Source: Terriglobales bacterium (lineage in GTDB: Bacteria > Acidobacteriota > Terriglobia > Terriglobales > Acidobacteriaceae). Taken from it: a stretch of 64,000 bases of DNA. Shown here piece by piece: positions 45,227 to 53,453 of the stretch; position 1 is the stretch's first letter; each line of letters opens with the position of its first letter. Location: positions 33,555 to 97,554 of the forward strand of contig DASTZZ010000017.1 of the NCBI GenBank assembly GCA_035764005.1, in the 5' to 3' direction. The translations under genes were made by a program, and so were the position numbers. The notes below the pieces were generated by a model. It worked only from the letters and a program-made list of their open reading frames with translations. It did not search any database and was not told the origin of the DNA.

Positions 45227-47080
45227 TTGCGAACCACACAAGAATGGATGCGGCAAATTGAACTATTGCTTGCAATTCTAATCGGCAGCTTTCTGGCTCC
45301 AATGCAGGCGCAAACACCGGAGGCTGCGCCGAACAGTTCTACTCTGCTAGTCGATGTTGATCATCGGCACACAGTCAGCCTCGATGGCGACTGGCACACG
45401 ATCGTCGATCCGTACGCAACTGGGCTGTATGGCTTTCACGGCAAGCTGCGCGACAACGGCTACTTCAAAAACGAGAAGCAGCAGCCGGGCGGACCTCCGA
45501 TTGAATATGACTTTTCCAAGTCTCCCGCTTTGCACGTTCCTGGGGATTGGAATACCCAACGCGAGTCGCTCTTTTTTTATGAAGGCCCAATCTGGTACGA
45601 AAAAGATTTCGATTTCCAGCATGCGCCGGGGAAGCGCGTCTTCTTTCATGTGGGCGCCGCGAACTATCGCTCTTACGTCTGGATCAATGGCCAGAAGGCG
45701 TGCGAGCACGAAGGCGGCTTCACTCCGTTCGATTGCGAGGTAACGAATCTCCTGCACGACGGCGGCAACTTCGCCGTGATTGCGGTCGACAGCACGCGCC
45801 TAGCCGATGGTGTTCCTACTCTGCAGACTGATTGGTGGAACTACGGCGGACTCACGCGCGATGTGTCGCTGGTCGAAGTGCCGCAAGCCTTCATCGATGA
45901 CTACACGTTGCAGCTCAGGCGTGGTAGCAAAACAGAACTAGAAGGCTGGGTGCACGTCGAGGGTGCGGTTCCCGGTGCACAGGTCACGGTTGAGATTCCC
46001 GAACAGCGCCTGGCGCAGACGGCAACAACAGGAGGCGACGGTCGCGCCAAAGTTTCGTTCCATGCGGCCAATTTGCAGCTGTGGTCGCCAGAAAATCCCA
46101 AGCTGTATCAAGTAACAATTCGCTCTGGGCAGGATTCACTCGAGGACGACATCGGATTTCGCACCATTGAGACTCGCGGCACTCAAATCTTGCTGAATGG
46201 CGAACCGATCTTTCTGCGTGGCATTTGCGTGCACGCCGAAGCGCCATATCGCACCGGGCGCGCATATTCAGATGAAGATGCGCGAACGCTTCTCGGCTGG
46301 ATAAAAGAGCTCGGCGGCAATTACGCGCGCTTTGCTCACTATCCCCATGACGAGCGCATGACGCGTCTCGCCGACAAAACGGGCATTCTTGTCTGGTCGG
46401 AGATTCCCACGTACTGGGCTGTGCAGTTTGACAATCCTGCAGTGCTCGCCAAAGCGCAACAGCAATTGCATGAGATGATTCGACGCGATCGGAATAAAGC
46501 CTCGGTCATCCTGTGGTCGGTAGCAAATGAAACTCCCAACAATCCAACCCGTACACGATTTCTGGAAACCCTCGTCCGTAATGCGCACGAAGATGATCCC
46601 ACGCGGCTGGTCACCGCGGCGTTGCTCGTTCGTACCGAAGGCATGAAGAAGATCGTCGATGATCCTCTTGGAGCAGCGCTCGACGTGATCGGCATGAACG
46701 AGTACATCGGCTGGTACGAACACAAGCCGGAAGATGCCGACCACACCGAGTGGGACATCCGCTACGAGAAGCCCGTAATCGTGAGCGAATTCGGTGGCGA
46801 CGCAAAGTACGGCCTGCACGGCTCGCCTGATGAGCGTTGGACGGAAGAGTATCAGGCGAACATCTATCAGCACCAGCTCGTCATGCTGAATCACATTCGC
46901 CAGTTGCGCGGCATGAGTCCGTGGATTCTGATGGACTTCCGTTCACCGCGTCGTCCGCTGCCGGGCATTCAGGATTTCTTCAACCGCAAGGGCCTCATCT
47001 CGGAACACGGCGAAAGAAAGAAAGCCTTCTACATTCTGCAGAATGCCTATAAGAACAAAACGGTCGGCAAGGCGGATTAA
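45227..47080 (+). CDS. glycoside hydrolase family 2, beta-glucuronidase-like, exported
   Basis: About 617 residues: a signal peptide (IELLLAILIGSFLAPMQAQ), the jelly-roll sugar-binding domain (VPGDWNTQ, EGPIWYEKDFDF, NYRSYVWINGQ), an immunoglobulin-like domain and the TIM barrel. The acid/base Glu is in WSVANETPN and the nucleophile Glu in IVSEFGGDA. This is the plan of beta-glucuronidases and related GH2 exo-enzymes; the exact sugar is not certain. The start is a TTG at 45227 with GGAGG four bases upstream; an ATG at 45248 would begin exactly at the signal peptide. It diverges from the inositol oxygenase gene. Confidence 0.88.
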   Translation: MRTTQEWMRQIELLLAILIGSFLAPMQAQTPEAAPNSSTLLVDVDHRHTVSLDGDWHTIVDPYATGLYGFHGKLRDNGYFKNEKQQPGGPPIEYDFSKSPALHVPGDWNTQRESLFFYEGPIWYEKDFDFQHAPGKRVFFHVGAANYRSYVWINGQKACEHEGGFTPFDCEVTNLLHDGGNFAVIAVDSTRLADGVPTLQTDWWNYGGLTRDVSLVEVPQAFIDDYTLQLRRGSKTELEGWVHVEGAVPGAQVTVEIPEQRLAQTATTGGDGRAKVSFHAANLQLWSPENPKLYQVTIRSGQDSLEDDIGFRTIETRGTQILLNGEPIFLRGICVHAEAPYRTGRAYSDEDARTLLGWIKELGGNYARFAHYPHDERMTRLADKTGILVWSEIPTYWAVQFDNPAVLAKAQQQLHEMIRRDRNKASVILWSVANETPNNPTRTRFLETLVRNAHEDDPTRLVTAALLVRTEGMKKIVDDPLGAALDVIGMNEYIGWYEHKPEDADHTEWDIRYEKPVIVSEFGGDAKYGLHGSPDERWTEEYQANIYQHQLVMLNHIRQLRGMSPWILMDFRSPRRPLPGIQDFFNRKGLISEHGERKKAFYILQNAYKNKTVGKAD

Positions 47081-47503
47081 TTGATTACCCAACCTAGCAG
47101 ATTCACGAAGCAAAGCTTTTGGTGAGAGCCTACGCATTTCCCACGCAAAGCCTTTGGCGGAGCCCACGGATTTATCCCTAGGCGAGGCTTTCGCCTCGTT
47201 TTAAACGTTGCTCTCGCTTGCGGCTTTAGCCGGGGCGTTTTTGCGATTTTGATCTACATCCCAACAAAACCAAGCCCGCGGCTAAAGCTGCAATTCAATA
47301 CCTCGACATACGGGCGACGCTAAAGAATCGCCCACGCATAAATCCACCCCAGCAACCGTAGCACCGGCGCTTGCTCGGGACGCGGACATGCGTGGGCTGC
47401 CACCAGGATCGCGATTAGCTAAGTGATTTCCCAATCCGATGTCCGACGATTTTGAGCCGCTTAGGCCCGTAACTTCAGGCTAAACTGAGGTACTTACTCC
47501 CTT
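47081..47503. other. intergenic region before the restriction-modification gene
   Basis: Besides the terminator-like hairpin at 47183-47202, this stretch holds short imperfect repeats of the type CACGAAGCAAAGC/CACGCAAAGCC and GCGGCTTTAGCC/GGCTAAAGC, without a gene. It forms the left border of an accessory region. No att site or tRNA was found. Confidence 0.5.
47183..47202 (+). terminator. likely terminator after the GH2 gene
   Basis: The short stem CGAGGC/GCCTCG with a TTTC loop is followed by TTTT. It lies about 100 bases after the GH2 stop. The stem is only six pairs, so the call is moderate. Confidence 0.6.
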
Positions 47504-50500
47504 ATGGGCCCGCTGCAAATCCGTCCTGGCGACAGGTTGATCAAGAACTACTACGAGAGCCTGCATCAATTCGGACAGCTTGAATTCGACCACGAAGGCG
47601 CGGTTCGCAGCGCGTTTCAGGCGCTGCTCGACGGATACGGCAGGCGTCTCGAATGGAAGCTTGTTCCCGAGTATCCGTATAAGAAGGTGCGCGTCGATGG
47701 CGCTCTGCTCGATACCTGGAAGCAGCGCCGCGGATTCTGGGAAGCCAAGGACGTAAACGACGACCTGGAAAAGGAAATTCGCAGCAAAATCGAGCGCGGA
47801 TATCCCACCACCAACATCATCTTCCAGGCGCCGGAGCGCGCGATCCTCTATCAGCGCGGCATGCGCGTCGGGCTCAACGAGAACATCGGCGACGCGAAGA
47901 ACCTCGTCGAACTGCTCAAAGAGTTCTTCTCCTACAAAGAACCCGAGCACGAGGAATGGGACAAGGCGGTTGACGACTTCAGCGAGCGTCTGCCCGAGAT
48001 CGCCAAACGCGCCAAAGACCTGATCGACCACGAACGCGTCAGCAACAAGGCCTTCCGCGATCGCTTTGAAGAGTTCTATGCGCTGTGCCGGCGCTCGATC
48101 AATCCCAACCTGTCGTTCGAGGCCGTCGAGGAGATGCTCATCCAGCACCTGCTCACCGAGCGCATCTTCCGCCGCGTCTTCCACGCCGAAGAGTTCCGCA
48201 CGCGCAACGTGATCGCCCAGGAGATCGAGAAGGTCATCTCCTCGCTCACCTCGCGCCACTTCAGCCGCGACGCCTTCCTCTCCGAGCTCGACCGCTTCTA
48301 CAAGGCGATCGAGCGCAGCGCCGAAGAGAAGAGCGACTACGCCGAGAAGCAGGACTTCCTCAACACCGTCTATGAGCGTTTCTTCCAGGGCTACTCGCCC
48401 AAAGAGGCGGACACGCACGGCATCGTCTATACGCCGCAGCCCATCGTCGATTTCATGGTGCGCAGCGTGGAAGACATCCTGAAAAAGGAATTCGGCAAAT
48501 CGCTTTCGGACAAAGGCGTGCACATCCTCGATCCCTTTGTGGGAACCGGCAATTTCATCGTGCGCATCATGCGCGAGATGAAAAAGAGCGCATTGCCCTA
48601 CAAGTACGAGAACGAACTGCACTGCAATGAAGTCATGCTGCTGCCGTATTACATCGCCAGCATGAACATCGAACATGAGTACTTCGACAGAACCGGTGAA
48701 TATCACTCTTTCCCTGGAATTTGTTTAGTTGACACGTTCGAGTTGGCGGAGCTGGACCAAGGGACGCTCGGCTTTATGAGCGAAGAAAACACCGCGAGAG
48801 TTCGCAGGCAGAAGGAATCCCCGATTTTCGTGGTTATCGGCAATCCGCCGTATAACACGCAACAAGTTAACGAGAACGATCAGAATAAGAACCGCAAGTA
48901 CGAGCAGATGGATCGACGTGTACAGGAGACCTATGTTCGCGATTCCAAAGCCTCGTTACGAAACAAACTTAGCGATCCGTATGTGAAAGCATTTCGATTC
49001 GCAACCGATAGAATTCGCGACGAAGGAATAGTGTGCTTCGTCTCAAACAACGGCTTCATCGATCAGGTCGCGTTCGACGGAATGAGAAAGCATCTCGCGA
49101 AAGACTACAGCCGTATCTACGTCTTGGACCTTGGCGGCAATGTTCGTAGAAATCCGAAGCTCTCGGGAACGACACACAACGTGTTCGGCATTCAGGTTGG
49201 CGTTGCAATCACCGTGTTAGTGCGGCATCGCAACCATGAGGGAGGGGTAACCGAAATCGCTTACGCCCGAATGGCTGAGAATTGGCGGCGCGAGCAAAAG
49301 TACGCGGAGTTGAATCGATCGAGGGAGGTTTCCGGAGTCAAATGGCAACGTTTAACTCCAGATAGCAACGGCAATTGGCTGACATCCGAGTTTAGTGCTG
49401 AATTCCAGGACCTACTTCCGCTAGCCACAAAGGTAAGCAAGAGCACCTCATCTCAGGATAGAACGATCTTCGGGCTGTACTCCCTCGGATTGGTCACCAA
49501 TCGCGACGCTTACGTTTACGACTTCGACGAGTCAGGGCTTCAACGAAAAGTGAAATTGATGATCCAAGCCTACGAAGAAGCGCTGGGTCAGGCCACGCTG
49601 ACTCCAAAGCGAGCGCCAGAAGCCTTCGTCAAAGTCGCTGACAAACGTATCAAGTGGACACGTCAAGTTAAAGCAGCCCTCGCCAGAAAAACCGAGTCAA
49701 AATTCGACAACAGTAAATTCCGAACATGTCTTTATCGTCCCTATGTAAAAGAAGTTGTGTATTTTGACGATTTCTGGAACGAGGAACAGTATCGGCTTCG
49801 CAACATCTTCCCTACTAAAGCTTCAGAAGCAGAAAACCGAATCGTCATAGCAAGCGCGCTTGGTTTCCGTTCGCCTTACACCGCATGCGTCGCAGATTGC
49901 ATTCCCGAATTGCATTTCGGGGCCAGCACTGATGGCTTCCAGTGCTTCCCCTTCTACAGCTACGACGAAGACGGCGGCAATCGCCGCGAGAACATCACCG
50001 ACTGGGCGCTGAACGAATTTCGCACACACTACAAAGATCAGAAGATCGGCAAGTGGGATATCTTCCACTACGTCTATGGCGTGCTGCATTCGCCGGAGTA
50101 TCGCGAGCGCTACGCGGCCAATCTAAAGCGCGAGCTGCCGCGCATTCCATTTGCCTCTGCCGCTACAAATCGTAGTGGCCGACCAAGCGAGGGTTCTCGG
50201 CACGCTCCATCTCTACACTCTAGTCCGAGCCCTACAGCATCGAATACCGAGGAATCTGCCCGCATTTACGCGAAATTATCTCCTGAACAAATAAAAAACG
50301 TGCTTGAACAGGTCCGCGTTTCGCAGGATGCTGGCGAGCTTCGTTACGTATCACGCGCGGACGAATACGTTTTTTGGGCCTTCGCTAATGCCGGGAAACG
50401 CCTCGCCGACCTGCACGTGAACTATGAGAAGCAGCCGGAGTATCGGCTGGAGCGCATCGAGAATCCGAAAGAGAAGCTGAACCTGCGCGTAGAAAAAATG

Positions 50501-50800
50501 CGCCTCAGCAAAGACAAGAGCCTGCTCATCTACAACAGCTTCCTGACGCTGAAAGGCATTCCGCCGGAAACCTACGAGTACCGATTAGGGAATCGCTCGG
50601 CGCTGGAGTGGATCGTCGATCAATACCAGGTCTCCACCGACAAACGCAGCGGCATCACCAACGACCCCAACCGCGAAGACGACCCCGAATACATCCTCCG
50701 CCTCATCGGGCAGGTGGTGCATGTGAGTGTGGAGACGGTGAAGATCGTGAAAGCGTTTCCCGGGTTGGGCGTGCCGCAAGCCGCAAGCACCTCCGCCTGA
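47504..50800 (+). CDS. single-chain restriction-modification enzyme (type IIG/ISP-like N6-adenine methylase)
   Basis: In the 1098-residue protein, residues 60-85 hold a nuclease-like core: Asp65 and Glu80-Ala-Lys82 (the PD-(D/E)xK pattern). The amino-methyltransferase follows with motif I as DPFVGTGNF at 343-351 and motif IV as NPPY at 447-450. The C-terminal half should hold target recognition (Type_ISP_C-like: FWAFANAGKRLADLHVNYE). No helicase motifs are seen between nuclease and methylase, so it is not a standard type ISP motor enzyme. One protein would both methylate and cut. Compared with what I expect, about 68 residues of low-complexity sequence are inserted between LPRIPFA (877-884) and YVFWAFA (955 on). 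The GC content shifts strongly along the gene. No separate specificity or nuclease gene lies next to it. Confidence 0.85.
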   Translation: MGPLQIRPGDRLIKNYYESLHQFGQLEFDHEGAVRSAFQALLDGYGRRLEWKLVPEYPYKKVRVDGALLDTWKQRRGFWEAKDVNDDLEKEIRSKIERGYPTTNIIFQAPERAILYQRGMRVGLNENIGDAKNLVELLKEFFSYKEPEHEEWDKAVDDFSERLPEIAKRAKDLIDHERVSNKAFRDRFEEFYALCRRSINPNLSFEAVEEMLIQHLLTERIFRRVFHAEEFRTRNVIAQEIEKVISSLTSRHFSRDAFLSELDRFYKAIERSAEEKSDYAEKQDFLNTVYERFFQGYSPKEADTHGIVYTPQPIVDFMVRSVEDILKKEFGKSLSDKGVHILDPFVGTGNFIVRIMREMKKSALPYKYENELHCNEVMLLPYYIASMNIEHEYFDRTGEYHSFPGICLVDTFELAELDQGTLGFMSEENTARVRRQKESPIFVVIGNPPYNTQQVNENDQNKNRKYEQMDRRVQETYVRDSKASLRNKLSDPYVKAFRFATDRIRDEGIVCFVSNNGFIDQVAFDGMRKHLAKDYSRIYVLDLGGNVRRNPKLSGTTHNVFGIQVGVAITVLVRHRNHEGGVTEIAYARMAENWRREQKYAELNRSREVSGVKWQRLTPDSNGNWLTSEFSAEFQDLLPLATKVSKSTSSQDRTIFGLYSLGLVTNRDAYVYDFDESGLQRKVKLMIQAYEEALGQATLTPKRAPEAFVKVADKRIKWTRQVKAALARKTESKFDNSKFRTCLYRPYVKEVVYFDDFWNEEQYRLRNIFPTKASEAENRIVIASALGFRSPYTACVADCIPELHFGASTDGFQCFPFYSYDEDGGNRRENITDWALNEFRTHYKDQKIGKWDIFHYVYGVLHSPEYRERYAANLKRELPRIPFASAATNRSGRPSEGSRHAPSLHSSPSPTASNTEESARIYAKLSPEQIKNVLEQVRVSQDAGELRYVSRADEYVFWAFANAGKRLADLHVNYEKQPEYRLERIENPKEKLNLRVEKMRLSKDKSLLIYNSFLTLKGIPPETYEYRLGNRSALEWIVDQYQVSTDKRSGITNDPNREDDPEYILRLIGQVVHVSVETVKIVKAFPGLGVPQAASTSA

Positions 50801-50894
50801 CAAAATCGGAGTGGAGATGCAGCGGAGGAAAGAACATTCCACGGATCGAAGAGCGCAATGAGTGCGTTGCCTCGACATATCACTTTCAGCGCAG

Positions 50895-51156
50895 ATTCAG
50901 TGCCGGAGGCACGATATGTGAAAGCCCAGGACACAGTCCTGGGGTGCGATTGGTTTTGAAACATGAGTCCCGGAGGGACGACACCTACGCACACTTCGGA
51001 TTTGAACAAGTTCAAAACATCAAACCGCGGAAAAGCGGAATCCATCGTCCGTAAGCATCGCCTCAATGGTGCCGTCCCTCCGGGACTCAGTCTCAATTCT
51101 TGCTGACCCAGGACTTCGTCCTGGGCTTTCACATATCGTGCCTCCGGCACTGAATT
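50895..51156. repeat. 262-bp inverted-repeat element with nested hairpins (MITE-like)
   Basis: Left and right arms of about 90 bases (50895-50985 and 51069-51156) are inverted copies, nearly identical over the outer 38 or so bases from ATTCAGTGCCGGAGGCACG, then diverging, then alike again at GAGTCCCGGAGGGACG. Each arm holds three small hairpins: GTGCC-GGA-GGCAC, CCCAGGAC/GTCCTGGG and GTCCC-GGA-GGGAC. There is no open frame of note inside. It lies 95 bases after the restriction-modification gene and 22 bases before the terminase stop. The rest of 50801-51177 shows nothing else. Confidence 0.85.
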
Positions 51157-51177
51157 CATTGTTTGAGAAATGGCATT

Positions 51178-52803
51178 TCACAGCCCGTACTTCTTGTAGT
51201 ACCACTCCCTCGTGAGGCGTACCGGCTCATTTTCTTTTTTCTGCTTTTCCTCCTTCGCTTTTTGTGCTTCCTCTCTGTAATAGGTTTGAATTCCTGATTC
51301 CCACAGACGGGTTTTGAGCCAGTTCAATGCTTGCGAGGTTGAGTCGGCCTGGTCGTCGTGTTTCCCGTATGGGAACGTCACCAGTTCGTGGATGTACTGA
51401 GCCAGCCACGGCGCTTTCTCCGGCAGATACACGAAGCCGTTTTCGATGGTGCTCGTCACGGTATTCATGCGCGTGATCTTGTCCATGGTGCAGGGATATT
51501 TCACGATGCTGTGCATACCCTCGTGAATCAGATCTTGCGCGAGTTGCGTGCCTGAAGACTTGTCTTCAATGAGCACATTCTTCGCTCCCCAGAGATTGGC
51601 CTGCTCAACCACTGCGCGTTTCAATTCGGGATATTCCATCTTGCAGCGGAGGACGTGGAGCAAGAAGATTAGGCCGCCTCTCGTGGTGCGATGGCTGCCG
51701 CCATTACTCACCCGATCGCTGCCGCGATCGGTACTGACCGGCACTTTGCTTGCAGCCGCCCACCTGATAACGCCCCAGGTTGTGCATACGCTGTAGTCGC
51801 TCAGCTCGCTCGCCTTGCTTGCCGTATCCCAACTCTGGAAGACGAAGTCGAAGGTTTGCGGACGATCGGCCTCGGTGTAGGTCTTGAACCAGCGCTGCTT
51901 GACCATGCCGCCGCCCATAGGCGCAGGCGACTGCTGATATTGCCCGGTGAAGTGGTACTCGCCCTGAGTTTCGCGTAGTTGATCGAGGATTTCGCGGGGC
52001 TCGCGCTCGGCATGGAGCACTTCGCCGGCTCGGCGCGTGTGTGTGATGGGCTCGCCGAAACGATCGACTACATACGTTTCATCTTGCTCCGCGATCGCAG
52101 GGAAGCGCACGATGTGCCATTTTGGTTCTATGTCGATAGCCTGGCGGCGCTCGATGTCGAGCAGATGGCCGACGAGATCGTCTTCATGCAGGCGCTGCAT
52201 CACGACGATGATGCAGCCGGTGAGCTTGTGATTGAGTCGGCTGCATAGCGTGTTGTCGTACCAGTCGTTGACGGCGTTGCGGCGCACGTCAGAGAGCGCT
52301 TTATCGGGTTGCAGCGGGTCATCGACGATGATGAAGTCGGCGCCGCGTCCGGTAAGCACGCCTCCGACCGAGGTTGCCTTGCGGCATCCGCGCGCCGTGG
52401 TCAGAAAATCGGCTACGGCGCGTTTCTCTGATGAAAGTCGTGTTGCGGGAAAGATGCGCTGATAGAACGGACTGTTGATGAGCGCGCGACAGTCGATGGC
52501 GTGCTTGTCGGCGAGGTCTTGCGCGTAGCTGGCGCAGATGATCTGCGCGCTGGGATTGTGGCCCATGATCCAGGCCGGGAATGCGATCGACGCGCAATGC
52601 GACTTGAGCGAGCGCGGCGGCAGATTGATGATCAGCCGCTTGATCTCGCCGCGCCGGCAGCGCTCGAGGGCGTCGGCGATGACCTCAATGTGCCAGTTCT
52701 CCGCAACGTCGGTCTGAGGATTCAGCTCGACGAAGCTGCGGATGAGAAATGAGTAGAAGTCGCGGCGGAGGACGGGATCGAGTTCTTCGGGAGAGAGATT
52801 CAT
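51178..52803 (-). CDS. phage terminase large subunit (orphan)
   Basis: The 541-residue protein has the TerL plan: a Walker-A-like NLPPRSLKS at 60-68, a Walker B with catalytic acid DFIIVDDP at 156-163, a coupling region, and an RNase-H-like nuclease with Asp326 (FQSWDTASKA), Glu413-Asp414 (LIEDKSSGTQ) and Asp484 (HDDQADS). It would package DNA into phage heads. Residues about 348-377 are an unusual Ser/Gly/Arg-rich insertion that includes a REP-like hairpin sequence read in frame. AGGA at the right distance supports the ATG at 52803. No portal, capsid or tail gene is nearby; the only partner is the DUF5681 gene. Confidence 0.9.
   Translation of the reverse strand: MNLSPEELDPVLRRDFYSFLIRSFVELNPQTDVAENWHIEVIADALERCRRGEIKRLIINLPPRSLKSHCASIAFPAWIMGHNPSAQIICASYAQDLADKHAIDCRALINSPFYQRIFPATRLSSEKRAVADFLTTARGCRKATSVGGVLTGRGADFIIVDDPLQPDKALSDVRRNAVNDWYDNTLCSRLNHKLTGCIIVVMQRLHEDDLVGHLLDIERRQAIDIEPKWHIVRFPAIAEQDETYVVDRFGEPITHTRRAGEVLHAEREPREILDQLRETQGEYHFTGQYQQSPAPMGGGMVKQRWFKTYTEADRPQTFDFVFQSWDTASKASELSDYSVCTTWGVIRWAAASKVPVSTDRGSDRVSNGGSHRTTRGGLIFLLHVLRCKMEYPELKRAVVEQANLWGAKNVLIEDKSSGTQLAQDLIHEGMHSIVKYPCTMDKITRMNTVTSTIENGFVYLPEKAPWLAQYIHELVTFPYGKHDDQADSTSQALNWLKTRLWESGIQTYYREEAQKAKEEKQKKENEPVRLTREWYYKKYGL
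51710..51738 (-). repeat. REP-like hairpin, copy E, inside the terminase gene
   Basis: On the minus strand it reads GTCAGTACCGATCGC, GGCA, GCGATCGGGT. Against copy B it differs at three of 29 positions: one in the loop, and two in the stem that change together so that all eight pairs remain. It is read in frame as VSTDRGSDRVS within terminase residues about 355-366. Confidence 0.8.
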
Positions 52804-52885
52804 TGGTTTCCTGAAATGGAACGACGAATTGAACACGGAGGACACGGAGGACACGGAGGATCAGGGTGACTTCGAGTCCCGCCAG

Positions 52886-52914
52886 GTCAGTACCGTTCGC
52901 GGTAGCGAATGGGT
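52886..52914 (+). repeat. REP-like hairpin, copy D1
   Basis: GTCAGTACCGTTCGC, GGTA, GCGAATGGGT: identical to copy B except for one base that leaves a G-T pair. Faces copy D2. Confidence 0.85.
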
Positions 52915-52933
52915 AGTGAGCGCGTCAGTACTC

Positions 52934-52962
52934 ACCCATCCGTTATCGCGAACGGTACTGAC
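52934..52962 (-). repeat. REP-like hairpin, copy D2 (inverted)
   Basis: Inverted relative to D1, with stem partly decayed (CCGTT/AACGG remains). D1 and D2 with the bases between them form one larger palindrome, like a BIME of two facing REP units. Confidence 0.8.
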
Positions 52963-53069
52963 GCGATGTTGACGAGCAGAGGGCAGCTCGGTCCATTGCA
53001 GATCCCTATTGCTTGTCCTCCGTGCTCCTCCGTGCCCCCGTGTTCAACCTGAGTGCACTGCGTGATCGA

Positions 53070-53453
53070 TCAGTTGGTTCTCGTCTTAGTACTGTCGAAG
53101 CGGCGAAGGAGCATGTTGAGAACCTTTTGGTCTGCGGCCTCCAGCTCGGAAGCGGAGAGTGCGCCGTCAGGGCCTTGCATCGCCTGATTGAAAATCACCA
53201 ACATACGGAACGCCTGCAAGTCGCCGCCGAGCGCTTGATCAACCAGGCGCCTCACTGATGCTTCCAGTTTGGTAACGGTAATCTTGCTTCCGTCCTCCGC
53301 TTCGATCTCTACCAATTCGCTCAAGGTTTTGGTCAACGCGGCCACCAGATTCGGAGTTCCCTTGGGGCGTCCTTTGGGATTGCCTGACTGTCCTTTTTGG
53401 AACTGTTTGTCTTTCGGCGGTCTGCAGTATCCGACATCGTTTCTTTTTCGCAT
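53070..53453 (-). CDS. DUF5681 domain protein
   Basis: The 127-residue protein has the family hallmark near its N-terminus, FQKGQSGNPKGRPKGTPN, followed by an amphipathic helical region (LVAALTKTLSELVEIE, ASVRRLVDQALGGDLQAFRM). Genes of this family often lie beside terminase large subunits and may act as a small-subunit or DNA-binding partner; that role is not proven. It is followed by the orphan terminase gene on the same strand, separated by a nested palindrome. The ATG at 53453 has AGGAG about ten bases upstream; an ATG at 53492 is possible but lacks a site. Confidence 0.8.
   Translation of the reverse strand: MRKRNDVGYCRPPKDKQFQKGQSGNPKGRPKGTPNLVAALTKTLSELVEIEAEDGSKITVTKLEASVRRLVDQALGGDLQAFRMLVIFNQAMQGPDGALSASELEAADQKVLNMLLRRFDSTKTRTN

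Larger units (their letters stand above)
52829..53047. repeat. nested palindrome: CACGGAGG arms around a REP pair
   Basis: The outer arms (52829-52860 and 53016-53047) are inverted copies of 32 bases, TTGAACACGG then repeated CACGGAGGA units, with small slips. They resemble the CACGAAGG arms in the fad operon. Inside lies the REP-like pair at 52886-52962. The element fills the gap between the terminase and DUF5681 genes and holds no open frame of note. Confidence 0.75.

Noticed and set aside
47480..48706. A 408-codon open frame on the minus strand opposite the restriction-modification gene
   Set aside because: It lies fully within the high-GC part of a gene with clear catalytic motifs, reads as Val/Leu/Asp-rich antisense protein without a domain, and has no ribosome site.
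52829..53047. A CRISPR array, suggested by repeated CACGGAGGA units
   Set aside because: The units are about 10 bases, directly adjacent and arranged as two inverted blocks; there are no regular spacers and no cas genes.
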